64,000 nucleotides of DNA, taken from contig JAWUVI010000028.1 in assembly GCA_034112445.1 (NCBI GenBank), forward strand, positions 1 to 64,000, written 5' to 3'. Each line of letters opens with the position of its first letter. Position 1 is the first letter of the stretch. The DNA is from Pelagadaptatus sp034112445 (GTDB lineage Bacteria; Pseudomonadota; Gammaproteobacteria; Pseudomonadales; Cellvibrionaceae). The position numbers were made by a program, and so were the translations under genes. This document shows, in pieces, positions 44,132 to 52,088 of the stretch. Under the pieces are notes generated by a model. The model was given only the letters and a program-made list of their open reading frames with translations. It was not told the DNA's origin and did not search any database.

Positions 44132-45568
44132 ATGAAAATTTTAGATAAGAACTATATAAATGGGCAATGGGTAGTTTCAGTTAATCCAACCGTGATCGAT
44201 GTTATCAACCCCGCAGACGAAACCATCTCAGGTAAATTATCTTTAGGTTGCGTTGAAGACATTAATACAGCGGTTGCGGCAGCAAAGGCAGCATTTGATA
44301 GCTTTTCACAAACAACGCGGGAAGAGCGCATCAGTTTATTAGAGCGGGTTTGCGTCGAATATGAAAAGCGTATGGACGATATGGCTAGTGCTATTCAAAC
44401 GGAAATGGGCGCGCCTAATGCGTTAGCGAACGGCGTGCAAGCGCCTATTGGCCTGTGGCATACCGCTGAAGCTTTACGTGTTCTAAAAGACTATAGCTTT
44501 GAAGAAGAGCACGGCACAGGTATGGTCATAAAAGAGCCTATCGGGGTCGTTGCGATGATTACACCGTGGAATTGGCCTGTTAATCAGATTGCTTGTAAAG
44601 TTGCTCCAGCCCTTGCAACGGGTTGCACAATGGTCTTAAAACCGAGTGAGGTTGCACCATATAGTGCTCAGGTTTGGGCCGAAATCATGGATGCGGCTGG
44701 TGTGCCAGCAGGTGTGTTTAATATGGTTCCTGGTGCGGGTATTGAAGTTGGTAATGCTCTGTCAGGACATCCAGATATCGATATGATTTCGGTTACGGGT
44801 TCAACCCGGATGGGTTCTGCTGTTCAAGCGAATGCGGCTAAAACAATCAAGCGTGTTTGTCAGGAGCTCGGTGGTAAATCAGCCAATATTATTCTTGATG
44901 ATGCCGATTTCGATGAAGTAGTAACACGTTCTGTTACAGCTGTAATGGGTAACTCTGGTCAAACATGTACAGCGCTAACCCGCTTACTTGTACCTAACTC
45001 TCGGATGACAGAAGTCTTAGCAATTGCCAAAACTGCGGCTGCAGCAGTGAAAGTAGGGCACCCACAGGCAGAAGATACTGCCATAGGCCCAATTGCAAAT
45101 GGCGCTCAGTATGGTCGTGTTGTGGCCTTGATCGATAAAGCGATTGCTGAAGGCACACCTATGCTTATTGGCGGTTCTGAAAAGCCTGAAGGTCTAGCAA
45201 ACGGTTACTATGTGAAGCCTACTGTTTTTGGTCCTGTAGGTGAGACTGAAACTCTTGCGGTTGAAGAAGTATTTGGACCAGTCCTTTCTATCATGGGATA
45301 TGAAGACGAAGATGATGCTATCCGCATAGCCAATAGTTCAGTGTACGGTCTAAACGGTGGTGTAAGTTCTAAGAATATTGACAATGCCCGCCGTGTAGCA
45401 CGTCGTTTACGTACCGGAATGGTTGAACTTAACGGTGTTGGCATTGGTATGGATATGCCATTCGGCGGGTATAAGCAATCAGGTAATGGCCGCGAATGGG
45501 GTGTTCATGCTTTCGCTGATTTTCTTGAAGTCAAATCAATCGGCGGTTATGAACCCGAAGTAGGCTAG
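44132..45568 (+). CDS. NAD(P)-dependent aldehyde dehydrogenase
   Basis: The 478-aa enzyme has the ALDH landmarks: TPWNWPVNQIACKVAPALATG in outline, the glutamate in QELGGKSAN, the catalytic cysteine in NSGQTCTALTRL and EEVFGPVLS. The aldehyde is not specified; betaine-aldehyde-like and other small aldehydes are possible. ATG 44132 with AAGGA is preferred to GTG 44111. Confidence 0.92.
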   Translation: MKILDKNYINGQWVVSVNPTVIDVINPADETISGKLSLGCVEDINTAVAAAKAAFDSFSQTTREERISLLERVCVEYEKRMDDMASAIQTEMGAPNALANGVQAPIGLWHTAEALRVLKDYSFEEEHGTGMVIKEPIGVVAMITPWNWPVNQIACKVAPALATGCTMVLKPSEVAPYSAQVWAEIMDAAGVPAGVFNMVPGAGIEVGNALSGHPDIDMISVTGSTRMGSAVQANAAKTIKRVCQELGGKSANIILDDADFDEVVTRSVTAVMGNSGQTCTALTRLLVPNSRMTEVLAIAKTAAAAVKVGHPQAEDTAIGPIANGAQYGRVVALIDKAIAEGTPMLIGGSEKPEGLANGYYVKPTVFGPVGETETLAVEEVFGPVLSIMGYEDEDDAIRIANSSVYGLNGGVSSKNIDNARRVARRLRTGMVELNGVGIGMDMPFGGYKQSGNGREWGVHAFADFLEVKSIGGYEPEVG

Positions 45569-45717
45569 TGTGAGTGGCATAGTGAATCTTCCTGTTTGGG
45601 CAGAAGAGTTATGCATTACAAACGAACTATCCAATGATGACACTAAAACTGTGGGAGCTTGCTTTAGCCGTAGTTTTATTTAGTTTGGTTTGGTATGGAT
45701 TGAATGGAGGTCTCGGT

Positions 45718-46221
45718 GTGGATACTGTTAAGTTATTAGCTACTGGCGGGACCATTGATAAAACCTATAACATGAAAACCGGAGAAATGGATTTTTCCGG
45801 TGGCTGTCAAATTCAAAATCTGCTCATAGACGCACGCATCTCAGGTACAAATATATCCATCTCAAGGCTTATGACAAAAGACTCACTTGATATGTGTGCC
45901 GAAGATAGGCTGAAGATCGTAATGGGTGTGCAGGGTTATCCTGGAGATAAGATTTTAATCGCACACGGAACTGATTCAATGCATAAATCCGCAAAAGAAA
46001 TCAGCGGCATAGACCCTAAAAAAACCGTAATATTCTTTGGCTCTATGATTCCGTATAGCGTTAGCAATAGTGATGCTTTATTTAATTTTGGCTCCGCTTT
46101 AAGTGCGGTAAAGTTATTACCTTATGGTGTTTACGTCGTTATGAACGGAGAGTTGATCCCTGCGGATTATGCTACGAAAGATACCGAGTTATCCATATTT
46201 GTAGATAGCCGGAACTTATAA
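45718..46221 (+). CDS. Single-domain asparaginase-like protein
   Basis: From GTG 45718 (GGAGG with a 7-nt spacer) the protein has 167 aa and starts MDTVKLLATGGTIDKTY. It carries both N-domain asparaginase motifs, TGGTID and HGTDSM. The whole C-terminal domain of true asparaginases is absent. A longer frame from 45634 adds a hydrophobic stretch that I regard as non-coding because of the strong internal ribosome site. Small asparaginase-domain proteins of this length are widespread, and their activity is not known to me. Confidence 0.82.
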   Translation: MDTVKLLATGGTIDKTYNMKTGEMDFSGGCQIQNLLIDARISGTNISISRLMTKDSLDMCAEDRLKIVMGVQGYPGDKILIAHGTDSMHKSAKEISGIDPKKTVIFFGSMIPYSVSNSDALFNFGSALSAVKLLPYGVYVVMNGELIPADYATKDTELSIFVDSRNL

Positions 46222-46409
46222 GCAGCGGCTTATCATCATCTTATTTCATCACATTAAGGCTGTCTTAAGGTTCAATCATTATATTTGGGCATCAGACAAC
46301 TAATTGGAAATCTGTGAGGCTCAAAATAATGAACCATATAAATGATTCTGGTAAGTAACTATAATAGACCCACATGCACACAGTTTTTAACTGTTAGAAA
46401 AATCTTATT

Positions 46410-47654
46410 ATGTTTGAAATCTATTTAAGCTCCCTTGCCGTTTTAGCCCTTTTGAGTATCGTCTTTGAAGAGGTTACTCATATAAATAAAGCCAAGACCA
46501 CACTTTTTTTTGGTTGTTTATCTTGGATATCACTATTCATAGCAAGTGACGCTTCACATTATGTGCATGTGAATCATCAGCTTGAAGAAAATTTATTAGA
46601 AATTGCGACCTTGTGGTTGTTCTTAATGTCCACTATGACTTTTGTCGCGTATCTGAATGCTAAGGGAATCATTCAGATAGCGGTGCAAAAATTATTTCCG
46701 GTTAAAACAACAGTTCGAAAATTAATGTTCTTGGTTGCACTCTTTTCACTAGTTTTATCGGCTATTTGCGACAATGTAACGGCCACATTAGTATCGCTTG
46801 CCTTAGTTCAATCACTAAAAATCGAACCTAAAATTAAATTGAAGATGGCTGTGCTTGCTGTGTTTTCTGTTAATTCTGGCGGAGTCGCTTTAATTACTGG
46901 TGATGTAACAACATTAATGATTTTCTTAGATGGCCATGTTGAAATGTTGCAATTATTTATGTTGATAATACCCGCAACAATCAGTGTTATGTTGTTAGCA
47001 ACAATATTCTCAATCAAAGCAAAAGGCACTGTAGAAACACTGCCTGTAGCTCGTGCTTATGAGACTGTAGATCTAATCATTGCCAGTATATTTTTTACTA
47101 CAATTGTTCTCACCATGCTTTTAAATGTTCTATTTAGTATTCCCCCTGTTTTAACATTTTTAACTGGCTTATCAATTATGTTCTTAGCTGGTCGCTTATT
47201 TCGTAGTGACAAGGAAGAACGGCAGATGCTTGAATACATAAGAGAAATCGAATATGACACTTTATTGTTTTTCTTAGGGATACTGCTACTTGTCGGAATG
47301 TTAAAAGAGATTGGAGTTTTAAGTTTAGTAACTCAAATATACGTCATGTTTGATCCTAATATTTCAAACTTTGCAGCGGGTATTGTTTCTTCTCTATTAG
47401 ATAACGTCCCACTCACTGCAGCTTTATTAAAAGCGCAACCGGAACTAACAACTCCTCAATGGCTTGGTTTAACGTATGCGGTAGGTGTAGGTGGTTCATT
47501 GCTTGTCATTGGTTCTGCAGCTGGAATCATTGCAATGAGTAAAATGAAAGAGATGACCTTTATGTCATATGCCCGCTATATTCCATCGCTTATGCTGTGT
47601 TATGGGGTAGGGTATATTTTAACGGTTATGCTTGCGAAGTATTTATACGGCTAA
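46410..47654 (+). CDS. nhaD: NhaD-type Na+/H+ antiporter
   Basis: The 414-aa protein has about 12 helices and NhaD features: SAICDNVTATLVSLALVQSL in the first half, SGGVALITGDVTTLMIF, and SSLLDNVPLTAALLKA in the second. NhaD antiporters of marine bacteria expel Na+ or Li+ and suit a halophilic host. It stands alone. Confidence 0.9.
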   Translation: MFEIYLSSLAVLALLSIVFEEVTHINKAKTTLFFGCLSWISLFIASDASHYVHVNHQLEENLLEIATLWLFLMSTMTFVAYLNAKGIIQIAVQKLFPVKTTVRKLMFLVALFSLVLSAICDNVTATLVSLALVQSLKIEPKIKLKMAVLAVFSVNSGGVALITGDVTTLMIFLDGHVEMLQLFMLIIPATISVMLLATIFSIKAKGTVETLPVARAYETVDLIIASIFFTTIVLTMLLNVLFSIPPVLTFLTGLSIMFLAGRLFRSDKEERQMLEYIREIEYDTLLFFLGILLLVGMLKEIGVLSLVTQIYVMFDPNISNFAAGIVSSLLDNVPLTAALLKAQPELTTPQWLGLTYAVGVGGSLLVIGSAAGIIAMSKMKEMTFMSYARYIPSLMLCYGVGYILTVMLAKYLYG

Positions 47655-47758
47655 TTTATTACCTTTTGTATGGCTTTTATAGCCTACACATCGAAGAGAA
47701 AAAGCAAAGGTACCAGCTTGCTTACTTTTAAATTCTTTAGGTTATTAATTCAATAATT

Positions 47759-48679
47759 ATGAAAACAGTTTTAGCTGCTTTAACTAAATCCAAAACCAAA
47801 TCTGAATTCCTAGAAAATTATAGGAATAATACACCTATGGTCTCTCATGATCTTGGTGAAGCAATTTCTGAGCTAACAGAACTTCCATTCTTAAAATCAT
47901 TAGATGATCTATTTCAATTTTGGCCAAAAGAAGTTGACTGCTATTTACCTGGTGTTGCAGATGAAGTTAATTCCATCACGACATCGGTCGAAGCTGCCCG
48001 TAAATTATTTGAAGAAGGCCGTGGGCTCATCTTTAACGATGCGGATACACAATCAGATATATTAAAAAGATGGGTAGATGAAATCATCTCTGAATTAGGT
48101 GTGTCATTACTGACTTATGGTCGCAGTTTAATTTACGCAATTCCTGCCGGAAAAGTAACGGACCCTCACTTTGATCAAAATATTAATTTTGTGTTACAAA
48201 TAAAAGGCACTAAAAAGTGGTGGGTAGCGCCAAATCATCATGTTGAAAATCCCATGACTAGGCACACGATTGGCACTCCTGTAGATTCGGAGCTGGAAAG
48301 TTATACTGATGGAATGCCTGATTCGTTTTCCGCTGACGCCATTGAATACACATTAAAGCCAGGGTCATTTCTCTTTGTCCCTCGAGGAGCTTGGCACACA
48401 ACCAAGGCCTCAGATGAAGACACCATCTCTATCAGTTTTACTTTTACTGCGCCGACTTGGATTGATCTATTAACCGCCGCAATGAGAGCCCGTTTGGCTC
48501 AGAGCAGTCACTGGCGTGAGACGGCAGATTTTGTGAACGATAAAGACTTTTATCCTGAGGCGACTGATAAATTTGATTTTTTGTTGGTAGGGTTGGCTAA
48601 CGATGTTCAAAATTGGCAGGCACAAGATATCCTTAGTGCAACTGAAATGAACCAGCTTCCTGATTCGGACGATGCTTAA
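47759..48679 (+). CDS. JmjC-like cupin oxygenase
   Basis: The 306-aa protein has a JmjC/cupin-8 core: a Fe(II) HxD in VTDPHFDQNINFVLQ, KGTKKWWVAP and the distal His in VPRGAWHTT. Family members are 2-oxoglutarate-dependent hydroxylases of proteins or small molecules, including ribosomal oxygenases. No partner is evident. A SpoU methyltransferase gene follows 70 bp downstream, so a translation link is possible but weak. Confidence 0.8.
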   Translation: MKTVLAALTKSKTKSEFLENYRNNTPMVSHDLGEAISELTELPFLKSLDDLFQFWPKEVDCYLPGVADEVNSITTSVEAARKLFEEGRGLIFNDADTQSDILKRWVDEIISELGVSLLTYGRSLIYAIPAGKVTDPHFDQNINFVLQIKGTKKWWVAPNHHVENPMTRHTIGTPVDSELESYTDGMPDSFSADAIEYTLKPGSFLFVPRGAWHTTKASDEDTISISFTFTAPTWIDLLTAAMRARLAQSSHWRETADFVNDKDFYPEATDKFDFLLVGLANDVQNWQAQDILSATEMNQLPDSDDA

Positions 48680-48749
48680 GTACACAAGGACATGGCGGTA
48701 GATAGAATTGTTAATATCAAGAAAAAAGAAATCTGGATTATTATAATCA

Positions 48750-49277
48750 ATGAAAAATAGTTATACCTGTATTGGCCTGTTCAACCCCAAGTCTCCTGAG
48801 AATGTCGGCTCGGTGATGCGAGCCGCTGGTTGCTATGGCGTCAATTCCGTGTTCTATACCGGAAAGCGTTACGACCGCGCCAAACCTTTCTACACAGACA
48901 CCAAAAAAATCTATCAAGCGCTGCCGCTTATCGGAGTTGATGAACTAGAAGACATTATCCCGTTGGGCTGCGTACCAGTGGCTGTTGAGTTGATCGCTGG
49001 CGCCAAGCCACTGATTAACTACAAACACCCAGCCCGAGCCTTTTACATTTTTGGTCCAGAAGACGGCAGTCTGAAAAAAGAGATTACCGACTTTTGCGAG
49101 GACATTGTCTACATCCCAACGAAGGGCTGTATGAATTTGGCAGCCACTGTAAATGTAGTGCTCTACGACCGCCTCGCTAAGGGAGACGATTTCTCTTTCC
49201 ATCAGGATCCATTAAGGAACAAGAGAAATACTAGCCAGGTTACCAGTCATAATAGTGGTACTGGAGACGTTGATTGA
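48750..49277 (+). CDS. SpoU/TrmH-family RNA 2'-O-methyltransferase
   Basis: The 175-aa protein has the three SPOUT motifs: NPKSPENVGSVMRAAG, FYIFGPEDGSL and CMNLAATVNVVLYD. The knot fold makes 2'-O-methylation of tRNA or rRNA likely. The length suits TrmL or a close relative. Target nucleotide is unknown. Copy A of the dispersed repeat begins 17 bp after the stop codon. Confidence 0.88.
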   Translation: MKNSYTCIGLFNPKSPENVGSVMRAAGCYGVNSVFYTGKRYDRAKPFYTDTKKIYQALPLIGVDELEDIIPLGCVPVAVELIAGAKPLINYKHPARAFYIFGPEDGSLKKEITDFCEDIVYIPTKGCMNLAATVNVVLYDRLAKGDDFSFHQDPLRNKRNTSQVTSHNSGTGDVD

Positions 49278-49294
49278 AGAGTGTGACAGCCATA

Positions 49295-49385
49295 GACGAC
49301 CAAAAACTGAAACTTGAAAGGAAAACTTATAGGGCAGTGGTGGTACCTGTAGCTGCTTGAATAGTGAACAAGCCAACAATCAGTC
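49295..49385. repeat. Dispersed repeat, copy A (partial)
   Basis: The segment begins GACGACCAAAAACTGAA, continues with GCAGTGGTGG and ends near AATCAGTCGT, in the same order and spacing as copies B (51,831) and C (54,302). It lacks the later part with GCCGTACACGCTAACTGCAC. It is diverged but clearly related. Confidence 0.7.
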
Positions 49386-49468
49386 GTGGGGGGAATTGTA
49401 TCAGAGATGTTCACGGATAAAAAAATGTCACAAAAAGAATCTGTAGGCGACTAGATAACTCTTTCTAG

Positions 49469-49499
49469 AAAAAGGAGCGAGCTAACCCGCTCCTTTTTT
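49469..49499. terminator. Bidirectional Rho-independent terminator
   Basis: AAAAGGAGCG and CGCTCCTTTT form a 10-bp stem with an 8-nt loop. A T6 run follows on the plus strand and an A run precedes, giving T on the minus strand. It ends the convergent SpoU and PotD-like transcripts. Confidence 0.9.
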
Positions 49500-49502
49500 G
49501 TT

Positions 49503-50576
49503 TTATTCTGCGGTATTTTCCAGCATCAAGGCTTGATATTGATCATCCAACGCTTTTAGGTATCGTGGTAACAACGGCTGTAAAAACTCTGAATTAGCCA
49601 GCGCTTTTTTACTTGGAAAGATAGTCTTGTTGTCTAAAAAATCGGCGTCCATCAGTGGCAAGGCCGCATTGTTGGGTGGCGCGTAATAAACAAAATTGGC
49701 CTGTCTTGCCGCGATTTCTGGTTTGTTCAGGTATTTGATGAATTTCCAAGCCGCTTCTTTGTTTGTTGAAGAAGAGGAAACCGTAATGTAATCCACCCAC
49801 AGATTACCGCCCTCTTTAGGAAGAACGTATTCTATATCTTCATTAATATCTTGCAGCATTAAAGCGTCGCCACTAAACATCATAGCGGCGAGTATATCGC
49901 CAGACAGTAAGCGAGATGTTTCATCAAGATCTACTAAACCGTAGAAGCCCACGTGTGGGCCTTGCGCTTGCAGAAGAGTTATAGCTTCTTTAAACGCGAG
50001 ACTTTTTCTCGTGTTGAGAGAATAGCCCAAGGCTTTAAGTGCCATACCTGTGGTGTCACGAGTAGAGTCTAACACTGCAATTTTACCCTGTAGTTGTTCA
50101 GAAGGTTGAAAGATATCCATCCAACTGTCTATAGAGCTGTCGACAATGTCGCTTCGATAAGCAATTCCTAGCGTTCCCCAGAAATAAGGTACGGCATACC
50201 ATTCGGCAGCAGGAAAGGCATTCCACCAGCGTCTATCAATTGTACTGAGCTCTTCACCCAAGTCAGCCGGTAGTGCTTCAATCCAGCCATTGCGGACATA
50301 AGACTCAACCATAAGTCCGCTAACAAGAATTAAGTCGTAGCCTTTACCTTCACTGTTAATTAGGTGTGCGTCACGTTCTTCGTCAGCCTCAAAATAAGAT
50401 TGTGTGACTTCTATACCTGTTTCGGTATGAAAATCAGCCAAAACTTCAGGGTCAATGTAATCTTCCCAGTTGAGAAAGACCAAAGGCTCTGCATGGGTGT
50501 TGGCAGTAAGTATTAGTGATAAAAGAATCGTCCAAGTAAATACAGGTATAGAAACCCTCTTAAACAGTGTGTCCAT
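49503..50576 (-). CDS. PotD/SpuD-like polyamine-binding periplasmic protein
   Basis: The 357-aa protein has a signal peptide (WTILLSLILTANTHA) and PotD-type stretches: LVFLNWEDYIDPEVLADF, the SYFEADEERDA region, LVSGLMVESYVRNGW and AVPYFWGTLGIAYR. Transport genes (potABC) are not adjacent, so it may work with a transporter elsewhere or as a sensor. GGAG precedes the ATG. Copies of the dispersed repeat stand on both sides of the potD-nitroreductase segment. Confidence 0.88.
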   Translation of the reverse strand: MDTLFKRVSIPVFTWTILLSLILTANTHAEPLVFLNWEDYIDPEVLADFHTETGIEVTQSYFEADEERDAHLINSEGKGYDLILVSGLMVESYVRNGWIEALPADLGEELSTIDRRWWNAFPAAEWYAVPYFWGTLGIAYRSDIVDSSIDSWMDIFQPSEQLQGKIAVLDSTRDTTGMALKALGYSLNTRKSLAFKEAITLLQAQGPHVGFYGLVDLDETSRLLSGDILAAMMFSGDALMLQDINEDIEYVLPKEGGNLWVDYITVSSSSTNKEAAWKFIKYLNKPEIAARQANFVYYAPPNNAALPLMDADFLDNKTIFPSKKALANSEFLQPLLPRYLKALDDQYQALMLENTAE

Positions 50577-50918
50577 TCATAAGCTCCAAGGCATTGAGGT
50601 TATTATTGAATTCATTGGTTCAATCCTACTGTAGGATGGTTTTGTTGGAAACAAAAAACGTCTTAGGCCGAGACAATACGTTCGTAACAGTAGACGGGCG
50701 CCTTCAAGGATTGAACTTAGAATTGAACAGGCTTATGTTGATAATACGGGTAAGCTTTATGGTTATGGTTATGGTTATGGTTATGGTTCCGCGAGCTTCC
50801 GAATTTTAATCGCTCCCTTTTCCCTGTCGGTGTCAATTTGCATGTCATGACACATATCTTCCACAATAACAGTCGTAGTATCGTAGGCAGCTGCCATAAC
50901 AATACAAGAGAAAATAAA
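50577..50918. other. Divergent intergenic region with hexamer repeat
   Basis: The 342 bp between PotD-like and nitroreductase genes hold a TATGGT hexamer run at 50758-50788. No gene is seen: open frames here have no ribosome site and read low-complexity Met-Val repeats. Confidence 0.6.
50758..50788 (+). repeat. Five hexamer repeats TATGGT
   Basis: TATGGT is repeated five times in a row upstream of the nitroreductase gene, about 130 bp before its ATG. Perfect short repeats like this are prone to slippage. Confidence 0.92.
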
Positions 50919-51590
50919 ATGAATATCATTGAATCAATAGAGAACCGAATTTCTACACGTGCTTTTCTAGACACACCCATGTCCAAAGAGGCCATTGAAG
51001 AAATTCTGGAAATCGCCAGATACTCGCCATCAAGCTCCAATTTACAGCCGTGGAAAACAGTAATTGTTACAGGTTCCGAAAAAGAGGCCATCAGTGCATT
51101 AGCGCTGAAAACACTTGCCGCTAATCCTGCTGGTGAAGATGATGAATACCCCATATATCCAAATGATCTGCCTCAGAAATATCAAGATCGGCGCGCCAAT
51201 GTTGGCAAAGCCATGTACGAAATTATGGGCGTAGACCGTAAAGACGCCGCCGCGCGTCAAGCTTGGATAATGGAGAATTTTAAATTTTACGGGGCACCTG
51301 TGGCAATATTTTTTACCATAGACCGACTTCACGGACGCAACCAGTGGGCATCTCTGGGTATGTTTATGCAAACAGTTTGCCTTGTGGCTCAAGCCAAAGG
51401 TTACGCAACTTGCATGCAAGAGGTTTGGGCCATGGTGAGAAAATCATTGCACACGCATCTTGAACTTGATTCAGGTGAAGTGATATATGCTGGAATGGCG
51501 CTAGGTGTTGCCGACAAATCACAACCCATTAACAACCTTCGTACAGAAAGAGCTGCAGTAGCCGATTTTTCTCGTTTTATCGGTTTCTGA
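50919..51590 (+). CDS. Nitroreductase family flavoprotein
   Basis: From ATG 50919 the protein is 223 aa. It has RISTRAFLDTP at the start and the FMN-binding YSPSSSNLQPW, with FYGAPVAIFFTIDR and the late LGVADKSQP. The family reduces nitro or quinone compounds with NAD(P)H and FMN. The longer frame from 50838 is not supported, as AAGAG precedes ATG 50919. Confidence 0.88.
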   Translation: MNIIESIENRISTRAFLDTPMSKEAIEEILEIARYSPSSSNLQPWKTVIVTGSEKEAISALALKTLAANPAGEDDEYPIYPNDLPQKYQDRRANVGKAMYEIMGVDRKDAAARQAWIMENFKFYGAPVAIFFTIDRLHGRNQWASLGMFMQTVCLVAQAKGYATCMQEVWAMVRKSLHTHLELDSGEVIYAGMALGVADKSQPINNLRTERAAVADFSRFIGF

Positions 51591-51642
51591 ATTAAACCAC
51601 GGCATGTGAATAAGCCGCTTTTGGTGCTGGTTGACGTAAACC

Positions 51643-51891
51643 TTAGCTTCTCAGTACTGCCGCCAAAAAGCCATGATTGTTAGATCCTTTAGATTTGTAT
51701 AGGTGACGAAAAATTAGGGCTTTAAAAGGGGAGTCAGCGGGAGCTTTCTCTATGCAAGCAAGAATATCATTAATGGCAATCCATTCGTTGCTGAAGAAAC
51801 CGCCGCCGGAGTTGGCGATGATTCTTATAGAACGACCAAAAACCGAACCTAGAAAGTCAAATCTATGGAGCAGTGGTGGGCCTGTAGTCGT
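51643..51891 (-). pseudogene. Open-frame remnant, unknown, merging into repeat copy B
   Basis: The minus strand is open from a TAG near 51,894 to TAA at 51643-51645 (82 codons) without a start codon. Its second half reads GGGFFSNEWIAINDILACIE and then FRHLYKSKGSNNHGFLAAVL, which has the composition of a real protein C-terminus. The first part lies inside repeat copy B. I recognise no family; it is likely a fragment left by insertion or deletion. Confidence 0.4.
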
Positions 51892-52014
51892 CTAAGCCGT
51901 GAGCCAGCAGATGATCAGCCGTACACGCTAACTGCACCAATCCCACCCCAAACCCCGCCACAGAAGGCAATAACTCAAACGCCGGAAATGAAAAAGGGCT
52001 GCTATAAACAGCAA
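51831..52014. repeat. Dispersed repeat, copy B
   Basis: This starts AACGACCAAAAACCGAAC, goes through GAGCAGTGGTGG and GCCGTACACGCTAACTGCAC, and ends with the terminator stem AAAAAGGGCTGCTATAAACAGCAA (51,991 on). Over GCCGTACACGC to AGAAGGC the match to copy C is nearly exact. On the minus strand both copies encode VAG(F/L)G(V/L)GLVQLACTAD, so the shared part may descend from a coding sequence. Confidence 0.85.
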
Positions 52015-52088
52015 GTTAATTTGACGTAGTATTCTTACTAATTAAAGCTATAGTTATGCATGTGAATAACCTATTTTTGAAGGCGAGT

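Noticed and set aside
45634..45717. N-terminal membrane anchor on the asparaginase-like protein
   Set aside because: The strong GGAGG with 7-nt spacing before GTG 45718 and the family-typical N-terminus argue for the shorter protein.
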